A stretch of DNA of 64,000 nt from Guyanagaster necrorhizus. Taxonomy: Eukaryota > Basidiomycota > Agaricomycetes > Agaricales > Physalacriaceae. The translations under genes were made by a program, and so were the position numbers. Shown piece after piece: positions 46,081-53,711 of the stretch. The stretch lies in contig NW_025064942.1 in NCBI RefSeq assembly GCF_019112545.1, forward strand, positions 2,713-66,712, in the 5' to 3' direction. The notes beneath the pieces were generated by a model. It was not told the origin of the DNA, ran no database searches, and worked only from the letters and a program-made list of their open reading frames with translations. Every line of letters begins with the position of its first letter. Within the stretch, counting starts at the first letter, position 1.

Positions 46081-49000
46081 TTAATTAAGGGAGAGCTCAT
46101 AGTCATGTATTGCTTTGTCGGCGTTCATATATTTTTCGTTGACCCATTGATTAGATTCAGGGCCATATCCCTTCCAACTGACGAGGTAATCCACGGTTGT
46201 TGTCATTCCCCCTCCTTTGGCTTTGGTCCGTCGGAGTTTATGATTGAGGATTTGATCAATTTCGAAATGCTCCTCGTCGTTGATTAGGTCCGGGGGTGGA
46301 GGGGGTGGCCGTTCCTGGTTCGGGAAGGCTGGTGCGATGTAGGGGTTCAACAAGGTTTCGTTGAAAACGTCATGGATTTTCCAGCTTTGTGGTAGGCGTA
46401 GTTTGTATGCGCTCGGCCCGACGGCTTTTATGACCATAAAGGGGCCTGTCCGTTTATCGTCCAGTTTCTTTTTTGGACGTGGCAAATGAAGGTTCGTTGT
46501 GTCCAACCATACTTTATCGTTTGGTTGGTAGGTTCGATTTGGGCGTCGGTGTTTATCGTAGGTGTTCTTCATCGTTATTGCGGCCTTCTCCAGTGCTGCT
46601 TTGGTTTCATTGTGAATTTTGTCCATCTCGGCCACAAAATCAGACGAGGCGGGTGTAGTTGTTCGAGCACGACTTGTCTGAGTAATGTGTGGATGCCGGC
46701 CATGGTTTATGAAAAATGGGGTCTTCCCTGTTGCCGAGTGTACGCAGTTGTTATGTTGAAAGCCTGCAAGTGCTAGCCATTCGGTCCAATCATCTTGTCG
46801 ATAGTTGATGAAAAGACACAGGTACTTTTCGATTTCCTGGTTAACGCGTTCCGTCTGTCCATCGGTTTGGGGGTGGTAGGCAGTGGACACGTTTTGTTTG
46901 ATGTTCAGGAGTCGATATAAGTCGGTGATGAATTTAGAGACGAATTGAGGGCCCCTGTCTGAGATAATGACTTGGGGCATTCCATGCCTAGCGTACACTT
47001 CGTCGCGTAGAATCCTTGCCCATCCTTCTGAATTCAATTCTGTGGAGCATGCGACCGGGATGATCGTTTTTGAGAATCGGTCTACTATGACAAGGATGGC
47101 GTCATAGCCGTTGCATTCGGGGAGACCGGTGATCATATCGACGGAAATGTGGGTCCACAGGGCAGAGGGTATTTCGTTGGGATGTAGGGGCGCTGCTCGG
47201 GCTTGCGTGGAGGACTTCGCTCGCTGACAGGCTTCGCAAGCTTTCACGTATATTGTTATGTCGTGACTCATCTTTGGCCACCAGTACTCCCGTAGTACTA
47301 GCTCCTTGGTTTTTGCGATGCCCGGGTGTCCTGCCGTTGCGTGGTCATGGCAGATGGCGATGATTTCGCCGCGTAGTTGTTGGTCTCTGGGAATATAGAT
47401 GCGTCCGTCGTAGTAGATTAACCCCTCCTCCTTTATCATTCCTCGTTCGTGGTTGAGGGACGGGGCTACACGTTGGTCCCATTTGTGGGTGTCTCGTGTG
47501 GCGCTCCTGATTTGTTCATGTATCTCCTCTTCCGTTGGCATTATCATGGCTCGGAAGTGTTCCGGCTTTAATAATGTCACTCCCTCATTGTCAGTCCCTC
47601 CTTGGTCATGGTCTGCCCGTCGACTCAGTAAATCAGCCTTTTTGTTTGCCGTTCCGGCCTTGTGATGGAGGGTATACTGATATTGGCTGAGCTCCGTTAC
47701 CCAGCGGGCTTGGCATCGGTTGAGTTTCTGCGGTTGTCGAAAGTAGCGTAGATTTTGGTGGTCTGTCCAGACTTCAAATGTTTCCTCTGCTCCGATGAGA
47801 TAGTGTCGCCATTCTTCCAAGGCGAGCATGATGGTGAGCAGCTCCTTGTCGTAGATCTCATAGTTTCGTTCTGTGACCGTTAACGCCTTGGAGAGGAAGG
47901 CCACGGGTCGCCACTTCCCATTTTGCTCTTGTGAGAGAACGGCTCCTATTGCCCCCTCGCTCGAGTCGGCCTCTACCCTGAACCTTCCTTCTTGGGTCGG
48001 GACTGCCAGCACGACGTCCTCTGCCAGCCGTCGTTTGAGGTCCTTGAAGGCAGTCTGTTGAGAGAGCCCCCAGTTCCAGGGTGCGTTGCCCGTTAACTGC
48101 GTCATTGGGCAAACGATTTTGCTGTAATCACAAATGAATCGCCGGTAAAAGTTTGTGAACCCGAGGAATGATTGTAACTCCCTCTTTTTCTCGGGTTCTG
48201 GCCATTCCATGACTCCTGCGACTTTTACTGGGTCCATTCGGATGCTCCCTTCGCTGATAATTACCCCAAGGTATTCCGTCTCCAGCACTTCGAACTCGCA
48301 CTTCTCCGCTTTGAGAAATAACTTGTGCTTCCTCATCAGTGCTAGTACGTTTCGTACAAGGTTTCGATGCTCCTCCTTCGTCTTGGACATGATTAAGATG
48401 TCGTCAAGGTAAATTGTTACCTTCCCGGTGGCGATGAGATCTTTGAAGATATCGTTCATCATCCATTGGAAAGTGGCTGGAGAGTTTGTGAGGCCGAAGA
48501 ACATGACTGTCGGCTCGAATAACCCCCGGTTGGTGCGGAACGTGGCCTTCCACTCATCGCCCTCCTTGATTCGGACATTGTTATATCCCCATCGTACGTC
48601 GAGTTTTGTGTAATATCTGGTGCCCCGGAGTTTGTCCATTAACTCCGAGATCAGGGGCAATGGATAGCGATTCTTGATCGTCATCTCATTGAGCTTTCGG
48701 TAATCTTGGACCGGTCGGAGTTTTCCATCTTTCTTCTTGACGAAGAAGAAAGGGGATGCCATGGGGGATTTTGAGGGACGGATTCGTCCGCTTGATAGGT
48801 TCTCATCCAGAAACTTATCAAGTTCCTGTTGCTCGTGGTGCCTGAGTGGATAGGTTTTGCAATCCAGGTTGGCGTTGGCATTAGGTATCAGCTCGATCGC
48901 GTGATCCCAGGGCTTCGGGGCGGGTAGCTCATCGAAGCTTTCCTTCTCGAACAGGTCCTTGTAGTCTCGGGCCCACTCAGGTACCATCTCCTCAAATGTC

Positions 49001-50124
49001 TTTTCTTCCTTTCCTTGATTCGCCTTGGCGGCCAAGTCGTTCGCGTGATGGACGGCTCGTATGTGGATTTCTTTCTCCAGGTCTACCGCCAATATGGTTT
49101 CTCCGTCTTCCATCTCTTCATCCCACCGGTCTTTGGGATCCTCATCTGGCAGTTCGAACGGTATCTTCCTACATCTGCACCGGGCGAAGGTAATTTGACC
49201 GGTCTTCCAATTGATCAGCGGGTTATGACGAATCAGCCAGTCATGGCCGAGGAAGAGTTCTTTCGTCCCGAGATCCGTCACTGCTAGGTCGATTCGTTCG
49301 GAATGATCTCCGATGGTTAACCTGAGCTCGACGAACTCGGTGATAGATCCGGCTTGATTCTTTGTTCCGTCAGCGTTATATACTGGTATTGGTGCTGCCG
49401 TTGCCCTAGTAGGGAGCTGATGCTTGTTGACGAAAGCTCGATTGATCGAGCTCCCTGTGCAGCCACTGTCGATCAGGGCGGTCACCTGATAGGTGGCCCA
49501 GGAGGTTAATACTTCGATTTGTCCCTTCGTGGTTAGGTCCCGTCCAGGGGTTTTGGCCCGTAGGATGTACTTTTTGGGTCCCCGGAGTTCATCTAACCAT
49601 TCTAGGGCATGATAGCATTCGGCCTCCTTGATCCCTTTGATCAATTCATCTGTCACTTCTTCCATTCGTGCCCGGTGTATCCAGTTCCAAAGTACGGCTC
49701 TTGCCGCTGTTTCGTCTTTGGCTTCCTTGATGGCCCTCCACGTCCATTCGGTGTCGAAGGGTTTTAGCCATGTGGTGGGACTCTCTGTCCCTGTTCGACC
49801 CGTGGGTGTTTGAGTTTTTTTCTTTTGCGATTCAATAGCGTGTTTCGTAAACGAGCTGGGTATATTCGAATGTGTAGTAGACATAGACGTAACTACAGAG
49901 ACATTGTCAGTCCGACTAGCGGCTGTTGTCGACACACCATCTGATCTTTTGGCCAGTCCAATGGAATCGCTCACTGGCTGGCCTCGCCTTTTACCTCCTC
50001 GATCTTGGTTTCTTTCCCAAGATCTTCTTCTTCCTTCTGGAGTTCGGCGATTTGTGCCCGTATGTCTTCTCGGGTTCGCTTCTTCTTTGGGCAATCCTTC
50101 GCCATGTGCCCCTTCTGTCCACAA
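46081..50124 (-). CDS. pol: Pol polyprotein: protease, RT, RNase H, integrase, chromodomain
   Basis: An open frame of 1347 codons that overlaps gag by 154 bases in the -1 frame. It has no ATG until codon 81 (49884), so it is probably made by -1 frameshifting (candidate site 50085-50091) or by restart after the gag stop. Numbering from 50124: protease Asp219 in ALIDSGCTG; RT Asp509 and YLDD 572-575; RNase H Asp720, Glu761, Asp788, Asp831; integrase zinc ligands His928, His933, Cys963, Cys966; DD35E triad Asp996, Asp1056, Glu1092; a GPF module at 1227-1229; chromodomain about 1288-1345 (YLVSWKGYGPESNQWV). All expected catalytic residues are present and there is no internal stop. The chromodomain probably directs integration to marked heterochromatin, which fits the nesting seen here. 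Confidence 0.95.
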   Translation of the reverse strand: MWTEGAHGEGLPKEEANPRRHTGTNRRTPEGRRRSWERNQDRGGKRRGQPVSDSIGLAKRSDGVSTTAASRTDNVSVVTSMSTTHSNIPSSFTKHAIESQKKKTQTPTGRTGTESPTTWLKPFDTEWTWRAIKEAKDETAARAVLWNWIHRARMEEVTDELIKGIKEAECYHALEWLDELRGPKKYILRAKTPGRDLTTKGQIEVLTSWATYQVTALIDSGCTGSSINRAFVNKHQLPTRATAAPIPVYNADGTKNQAGSITEFVELRLTIGDHSERIDLAVTDLGTKELFLGHDWLIRHNPLINWKTGQITFARCRCRKIPFELPDEDPKDRWDEEMEDGETILAVDLEKEIHIRAVHHANDLAAKANQGKEEKTFEEMVPEWARDYKDLFEKESFDELPAPKPWDHAIELIPNANANLDCKTYPLRHHEQQELDKFLDENLSSGRIRPSKSPMASPFFFVKKKDGKLRPVQDYRKLNEMTIKNRYPLPLISELMDKLRGTRYYTKLDVRWGYNNVRIKEGDEWKATFRTNRGLFEPTVMFFGLTNSPATFQWMMNDIFKDLIATGKVTIYLDDILIMSKTKEEHRNLVRNVLALMRKHKLFLKAEKCEFEVLETEYLGVIISEGSIRMDPVKVAGVMEWPEPEKKRELQSFLGFTNFYRRFICDYSKIVCPMTQLTGNAPWNWGLSQQTAFKDLKRRLAEDVVLAVPTQEGRFRVEADSSEGAIGAVLSQEQNGKWRPVAFLSKALTVTERNYEIYDKELLTIMLALEEWRHYLIGAEETFEVWTDHQNLRYFRQPQKLNRCQARWVTELSQYQYTLHHKAGTANKKADLLSRRADHDQGGTDNEGVTLLKPEHFRAMIMPTEEEIHEQIRSATRDTHKWDQRVAPSLNHERGMIKEEGLIYYDGRIYIPRDQQLRGEIIAICHDHATAGHPGIAKTKELVLREYWWPKMSHDITIYVKACEACQRAKSSTQARAAPLHPNEIPSALWTHISVDMITGLPECNGYDAILVIVDRFSKTIIPVACSTELNSEGWARILRDEVYARHGMPQVIISDRGPQFVSKFITDLYRLLNIKQNVSTAYHPQTDGQTERVNQEIEKYLCLFINYRQDDWTEWLALAGFQHNNCVHSATGKTPFFINHGRHPHITQTSRARTTTPASSDFVAEMDKIHNETKAALEKAAITMKNTYDKHRRPNRTYQPNDKVWLDTTNLHLPRPKKKLDDKRTGPFMVIKAVGPSAYKLRLPQSWKIHDVFNETLLNPYIAPAFPNQERPPPPPPDLINDEEHFEIDQILNHKLRRTKAKGGGMTTTVDYLVSWKGYGPESNQWVNEKYMNADKAIHDYELSLN

Positions 50125-51383
50125 TTAAAACACTTTCCCTCCTTCTTCATGCGGTCAATGTCCATCGGCTTTCCGGTTCCGGTATAGGTTGTGCCAGTTC
50201 CGGTCTTCTGTGCGCTGTATGAGGGGGTGGAGTTCGACGAGGAGCCCGAGGTTTTTCCGGCAGTTTGCCCCGACTTGTTCGGGGTTGGCGGGGCTGGCTT
50301 TCTTGCAGACTCTTGTAGCGTCGTGGCCTCCACTTTCTGCCTTTGTCGCTCCTTGTACATCTCGACGATCCGTTCCTTCCATTCATCATATCCAACCGGC
50401 ATCAACATCTTGATGCCCATGGCCGAGATCATCGTGAGGTACGAGGAGGGGACTCCTCGTTTAAGTGCTTCCACCATCCTTCCATCATTTGCGATGTCTT
50501 CTCTGATTCCTGCAAGTTTAGCGAGCCATTCTAGCTCGTTGAAGTAATCAGTGGCCGCTTTATCTCCCATCTTGTACTCCTTGATCTTCTGTTTGTGCAC
50601 TTCTTGAACGGCGGGGTCAATAAATTTGTCGTTCAACATGCGCTTGAAGACTGGCCACGAGGGATATCGATAGTGTTCCCTGGTGGTGGATCGGAAGTTC
50701 GGGGAAATGAGGATCCACCATGTCTTGGCCTTGTCTTCCAGATAGGAGGTGGCGAAGGCAACCTTGTTCATGTCGGTCCCGATGTATCCGACATAGACTT
50801 CGAAATATTGTTCGCAGTCTACCAGGAATCGATCAATGTCGTCGGAGACCCCCTTAAAGGGGCGCGGTTTTCGAAGGAGGTCAGGGTGGCATTGCAGGAC
50901 GTTGGCATTATGCGGTAGCGCCCCCATCGGGTTGGGCCATCCGTCGAATGGCGGTTGTTTCCACTCCGCAGGTGGTCCTGGGAATGAGTGCAGGGAATTG
51001 TTGTCAGCGATTGGGCTTCCTTTTGGGTTGGTTACCCGCACGATCACCCCGTCTTGTACTGTGAACCCAAGACGGACCGCCTCAGGGTCGTCTCGAACGG
51101 GGTCCTTTCCACTTGACTCGGCTTGATCCGGGGGAGGTTGTCCGCCGAGGAGCCGACTTCCTCTGCCGGTCCAGGGGTTTCGGGTTTGAGTGGCTTGCCA
51201 TGCCGGTCGATTTCTTGTGCGGATGAGCCGTGAAGCCGTACTTCGGATTGACGGGTTGTCATCGGCCCAGCTCCGAATAGAGGGGGCAACGTAGACGGCC
51301 CGTTTCGGTGGAACGGGGGGGGTATGCGGCATTGGTGCCGGTTCTTTTAGTTTGTGGTCGGGCCGATACGGCGGTATCGGCAT
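49971..51383 (-). CDS. gag: Gag structural protein with CCHC zinc knuckle
   Basis: 470 codons from a genuine ATG at 51383. A Pro-rich N-terminus is followed by a retrotransposon Gag core (RFLVDCEQYFEVYVGYIG, YLEDKAKTWWILI, FIDPAVQEVHKQKIKEYK), a basic Ser/Thr-rich linker, and a CX2CX4HX4C knuckle at residues 418-431 (CFNCGQKGHMAKDC) for RNA binding, then a charged tail. The same frame extends upstream of the ATG through seven codons to a TGA (51405-51407) and beyond it into the acidic frame. Gag may therefore be longer, by readthrough or in relatives without that stop. The gag stop (CAG TGA) is at the same place in element 6. Confidence 0.9.
   Translation of the reverse strand: MPIPPYRPDHKLKEPAPMPHTPPVPPKRAVYVAPSIRSWADDNPSIRSTASRLIRTRNRPAWQATQTRNPWTGRGSRLLGGQPPPDQAESSGKDPVRDDPEAVRLGFTVQDGVIVRVTNPKGSPIADNNSLHSFPGPPAEWKQPPFDGWPNPMGALPHNANVLQCHPDLLRKPRPFKGVSDDIDRFLVDCEQYFEVYVGYIGTDMNKVAFATSYLEDKAKTWWILISPNFRSTTREHYRYPSWPVFKRMLNDKFIDPAVQEVHKQKIKEYKMGDKAATDYFNELEWLAKLAGIREDIANDGRMVEALKRGVPSSYLTMISAMGIKMLMPVGYDEWKERIVEMYKERQRQKVEATTLQESARKPAPPTPNKSGQTAGKTSGSSSNSTPSYSAQKTGTGTTYTGTGKPMDIDRMKKEGKCFNCGQKGHMAKDCPKKKRTREDIRAQIAELQKEEEDLGKETKIEEVKGEASQ
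50085..50091 (-). promoter_or_regulatory. Candidate -1 ribosomal frameshift site CCCAAAG
   Basis: In the gag frame this is C CCA AAG (X XXY YYZ), right after the zinc knuckle. A -1 slip enters the pol frame as CCC AAA GAA. It lies inside the gag/pol overlap. Elements 4 and 6 have CTG AAG here, which is not slippery, so support from relatives is lacking. Confidence 0.4.
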
Positions 51384-51404
51384 GAGGGGGTCTTCCGGAT
51401 GCCG

Positions 51405-51761
51405 TCACCCATATTCCCTCCATGCGTATTCCGTTGCAGCATACTGTAGAATTTTTTCTTTTTCAGTACCTGCCGCATACCTGTACTCAAGTCCTAAGGG
51501 CATCGCTCGCCAGCGCGCATCCTGCCATAGATAATTCCTCCCCTGCTCGTACAACTCCTGATACTCTTTGCCCCTGGCCCTTTCAATCTCCCCTCGCAGT
51601 GCTTCTTCGTCTGTATCCTCCCCTGCTCGTTCCAGCCGTTGCCGATATGGATCGTCACTGTCCTCGTCGTCCTCCTTGTCGCCCTCGTCCCCGCTGTCCT
51701 CCTCGAGGAGGGAACTGACGGGCTGGTCGTAGATGGACGGTACGAGAGGACGAAGAGTCAT
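51405..51761 (-). CDS. Acidic reading frame in frame with gag, ended by one TGA
   Basis: 118 codons from ATG 51761; the start is a choice, since the frame stays open much further upstream (to 53012). It has a very acidic stretch (EEDSGDEGDKEDDEDSDD) followed by a charged, probably helical region with Trp/Tyr near the end (YAATEYAWREYG). It ends in TGA followed by CGG. Seven codons later, in the same frame, gag starts. Relatives (elements 4 and 6) keep this acidic region and read into gag without a stop at that position. It is therefore probably the N-terminal part of the ancestral Gag. The frame upstream of about 51800 is probably a chance open frame opposite ORF1 codons. Confidence 0.5.
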   Translation of the reverse strand: MTLRPLVPSIYDQPVSSLLEEDSGDEGDKEDDEDSDDPYRQRLERAGEDTDEEALRGEIERARGKEYQELYEQGRNYLWQDARWRAMPLGLEYRYAAGTEKEKILQYAATEYAWREYG

Positions 51762-53214
51762 CGGGGACCCTCCCGTTGACTTGGGTGCTGGGCCCGGCGT
51801 CCCCTCGGTCGCTGGTTCGAGCGATGGGAGGGCTTCTGAGCCGACTGTAACGTGTTCCGCCGCGCGCTCTTGTCTCCTCCAGTTCTCGGCTATAGCGGCT
51901 GAAGAGTCGCTGGAACTCGGGGTTAAGGAACTGTCGAGCGACCCTGCTACCCAGGAATCGCTGGAGAGCCCTGTCGGAGACGTGGGCATTGTCGGGTACT
52001 CGGAGCCCGTAGGCTCCGAGGACGGAGTCGGCATCTGATGAGATGGTGTCGGTGCGGGCGGGGTATTCAAGGTCGACGTTTCGGGGTTCTCCCGTCCTTC
52101 CACGTCGGATGGCCTTGTCCCAACTGACGATGCTGGCTGGTCCTGTCCACGGATCGTCTTCTGAGTCGGGCTCCCTGAAAGGGGATCTGGAGTCGGAACG
52201 GAGTGCATACTCCCTGGGGGAGGCTGACCCCATTCTCTCAATCTCCTCTCTCCTTCTCTGTGCTCGTCCTTGTCGGTCGTACTCTGCAGCTTCGTACTGC
52301 TCTCGGGCTTCCTCTCGGACGTAATCAGCGAGCTCCTCCTGGGTTCGCCTAATGTCCTCCTCTCGCTCTTGGTTCTGCTGCTGCTGTCTGACTGCCTCGT
52401 CGTAATCGAAGGGGACGTTAAGGTCCCACTCCGGGAATATCCTTTGTATAATTCTTCTCGTGGTGGCCCTTCCCCTTTCACTGGCGGTTCCAGTTTCGGG
52501 CTCACTCCCCACGTGGAGATGTCGATATGGGTCCCCTGCCGCGGAGATGGCAATGTCCGCATTGTCGTAGTCGGGATGGATATCCCTTCCTCGTGGGTTG
52601 TCGACCCCCAGCCTGCTGACGGACGGACTGGAGCCGGAGTCGGGCTCGGTGGGGGTTTCGGGGGGGTTCTGGGGGGAGTTGGGACTTTCGCGGGGTCCTG
52701 TAGCCATCCGAGCGGCATCAAGGGAGTCCCGAGCGTGGTTTCCAATCCCTGAGGGAATTGGGGAGGCAGGATGTTCGGGGGAGCCTGCTGGAGTGACGTA
52801 GTTGGAGACCTCGGTGGGCTCCTGAGGGACGTTCGTCGTCCACAGGTTCCTGAACCCTGTGAGAGCAGGGTGGCGGTCTCCGACGTGTCGTCGGGGGCGT
52901 TCGGGTCCTTCTTCCTCATGAAGGCTCCTCTGATCCGGGTCGCTATTCCCAGTTTCTGGTACGGGTCCCCCTTGCGGGAAGAAGGACATTCTGACGGAGA
53001 GGGGGATGTCATGGAAGGGGAGGTCGGGGGTTACGTTTCGTAGTATCTGCTGAATCTGCTGAAATGCTTGATAGTGCCTGACTATCCAGGCTGCTACTGA
53101 TTGTCTTCCACGGCAAAGGGTGATGATCGCTAAGAGGCCGAGCAATGTTCCGATGATGGAAGCTATTAGCTCAAAGAAGTCGTGATTGAGGTCTGCGGTT
53201 GTTACTGGAGGCAT
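51655..53214 (-). CDS. ORF1: pre-gag protein with N-terminal hydrophobic helix
   Basis: 519 codons from ATG 53214; a GTG five codons upstream keeps the frame open but is not a likely start. It follows the primer site. Residues 13-34 are strongly hydrophobic (ELIASIIGTLLGLLAIITLC) and could anchor the protein in a membrane. Then comes a helical region (RHYQAFQQIQQILRNV), a long Pro/Ser/Glu-rich low-complexity part, a Gln/Glu/Arg-rich segment, a possible folded region (LQRFLGSRVARQFLNPEF) and a Gly/Arg-rich tail (RGGQRGRGRQGG). Synonymous differences from element 1 show that this frame is selected. The start and hydrophobic segment recur in elements 1, 4 and 6. Ty3/Gypsy elements do not usually have an ORF here. 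I recognise no family; function unknown. Confidence 0.8.
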   Translation of the reverse strand: MPPVTTADLNHDFFELIASIIGTLLGLLAIITLCRGRQSVAAWIVRHYQAFQQIQQILRNVTPDLPFHDIPLSVRMSFFPQGGPVPETGNSDPDQRSLHEEEGPERPRRHVGDRHPALTGFRNLWTTNVPQEPTEVSNYVTPAGSPEHPASPIPSGIGNHARDSLDAARMATGPRESPNSPQNPPETPTEPDSGSSPSVSRLGVDNPRGRDIHPDYDNADIAISAAGDPYRHLHVGSEPETGTASERGRATTRRIIQRIFPEWDLNVPFDYDEAVRQQQQNQEREEDIRRTQEELADYVREEAREQYEAAEYDRQGRAQRRREEIERMGSASPREYALRSDSRSPFREPDSEDDPWTGPASIVSWDKAIRRGRTGEPRNVDLEYPARTDTISSDADSVLGAYGLRVPDNAHVSDRALQRFLGSRVARQFLNPEFQRLFSRYSRELEETRARGGTRYSRLRSPPIARTSDRGDAGPSTQVNGRVPDDSSSSRTVHLRPARQFPPRGGQRGRGRQGGRRGQ

Positions 53215-53256
53215 TCGGTTTCTCAGCACAATTGGGCTTGAGAAAGGGAACGAGGA

Positions 53257-53269
53257 AGCTTCGAGCTAA
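53257..53269 (-). other. Self-primer binding site
   Basis: Minus strand TTAGCTCGAAGCT, one base after the 5' LTR. It is exactly complementary to AGCTTCGAGCTAA in the LTR (53426-53438), the likely 5' end of the transcript. This is the arrangement used by self-priming Tf1/sushi elements. Confidence 0.75.
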
Positions 53270-53270
53270 T

Positions 53271-53706
53271 TGTTAAGCCCAGGCGACACGTGACAAGACA
53301 ACACGTGATAGACAGGCGTCCCTTCACACTTCGGGGGATCACCTGAATCCACTTATGATGTTATCGACTCGGTGTGTCACAAGGCCACGAAGTGGCTCGA
53401 GAGTAGAATGGTATGAATATAAACTTTAGCTCGAAGCTGGGGGTTACCGACTAGAGCTGTCCTACTTAAATACTACTGAGGGATATCTAAATATACGACT
53501 ACTTATTGTGCGTTGCTGTACCCTTTGTGCCCATTGTACTAGGGCATTGCTACCATACATAAAAGGTTCGTTGTCGTCGAGCGCTGTTTCTTTGTCGAAG
53601 ACAATGATAGATCTGGTTTGTGCTGACCAAGATCCCCATGGTCCAGTGTCGTGACTAAGCACAAAATAGGGGTTAAGAAAGAGGAAAAAATAGTAAAATC
53701 ATAACA
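53271..53706 (-). repeat. 5' LTR of the near-intact Gypsy element
   Basis: 436 bp. It differs from 45612-46047 at three sites: ACACGTG/ACATGTG, CTTCACAC/CTTCGCAC, ATCATAAC/ATCGTAAC. Each is a C-to-T or G-to-A change at a CpG. Confidence 0.95.
53426..53472 (-). promoter_or_regulatory. LTR promoter: TATA-like box and probable transcript start
   Basis: On the minus strand TATTTAA (53472-53466) lies 34 nt upstream of AGCTTCGAGC (starting 53438). Element 6 shows the same 34-nt spacing from TATATAAG. A start at or near 53438 would put the primer segment at the RNA 5' end. Inferred, not measured. Confidence 0.5.
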
Positions 53707-53711
53707 GATTT

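Larger units (their letters stand above)
45612..53706 (-). mobile_element. Near-intact Gypsy chromovirus with pre-gag ORF1, TSD GATTT
   Basis: 8095 bp. Both LTRs are 436 bp and differ at three positions, all of them CpG in one copy. GATTT flanks it at 45607-45611 and 53707-53711. On the minus strand the order is 5' LTR, self-primer site, ORF1, acidic frame, gag, pol with chromodomain, polypurine tract, 3' LTR. ORF1, gag and pol are open. The only possible defect seen is one TGA just upstream of gag. It is CpG-rich, unlike its decayed relatives, so it inserted recently and could be autonomous. Chromodomain plus self-priming places it near the Tf1/sushi-type chromoviruses. Confidence 0.95.

Noticed and set aside
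50101..50124. TTG at 50124 as the pol start
   Set aside because: It lies inside the gag zinc-knuckle codons in another frame. Frameshifting or the ATG at 49884 is more plausible.
46105..50547. Plus-strand open frames across the intact element (for example 46486-46776, 49926-50222, 52270-52752)
   Set aside because: They are antisense shadows of the high-GC gag, pol and ORF1 frames with no recognisable protein pattern.
51762..53012. The upstream part of the 535-codon frame as an independent protein
   Set aside because: It is broken by TGA in element 1, and most differences between copies are silent in ORF1 but would change amino acids in this frame. Treated as a chance open frame except for the acidic 3' part.
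53215..53229. GTG at 53229 as the ORF1 start
   Set aside because: The ATG at 53214 is conserved as MPP in elements 1, 4 and 6, and GTG starts are not expected in a fungus.
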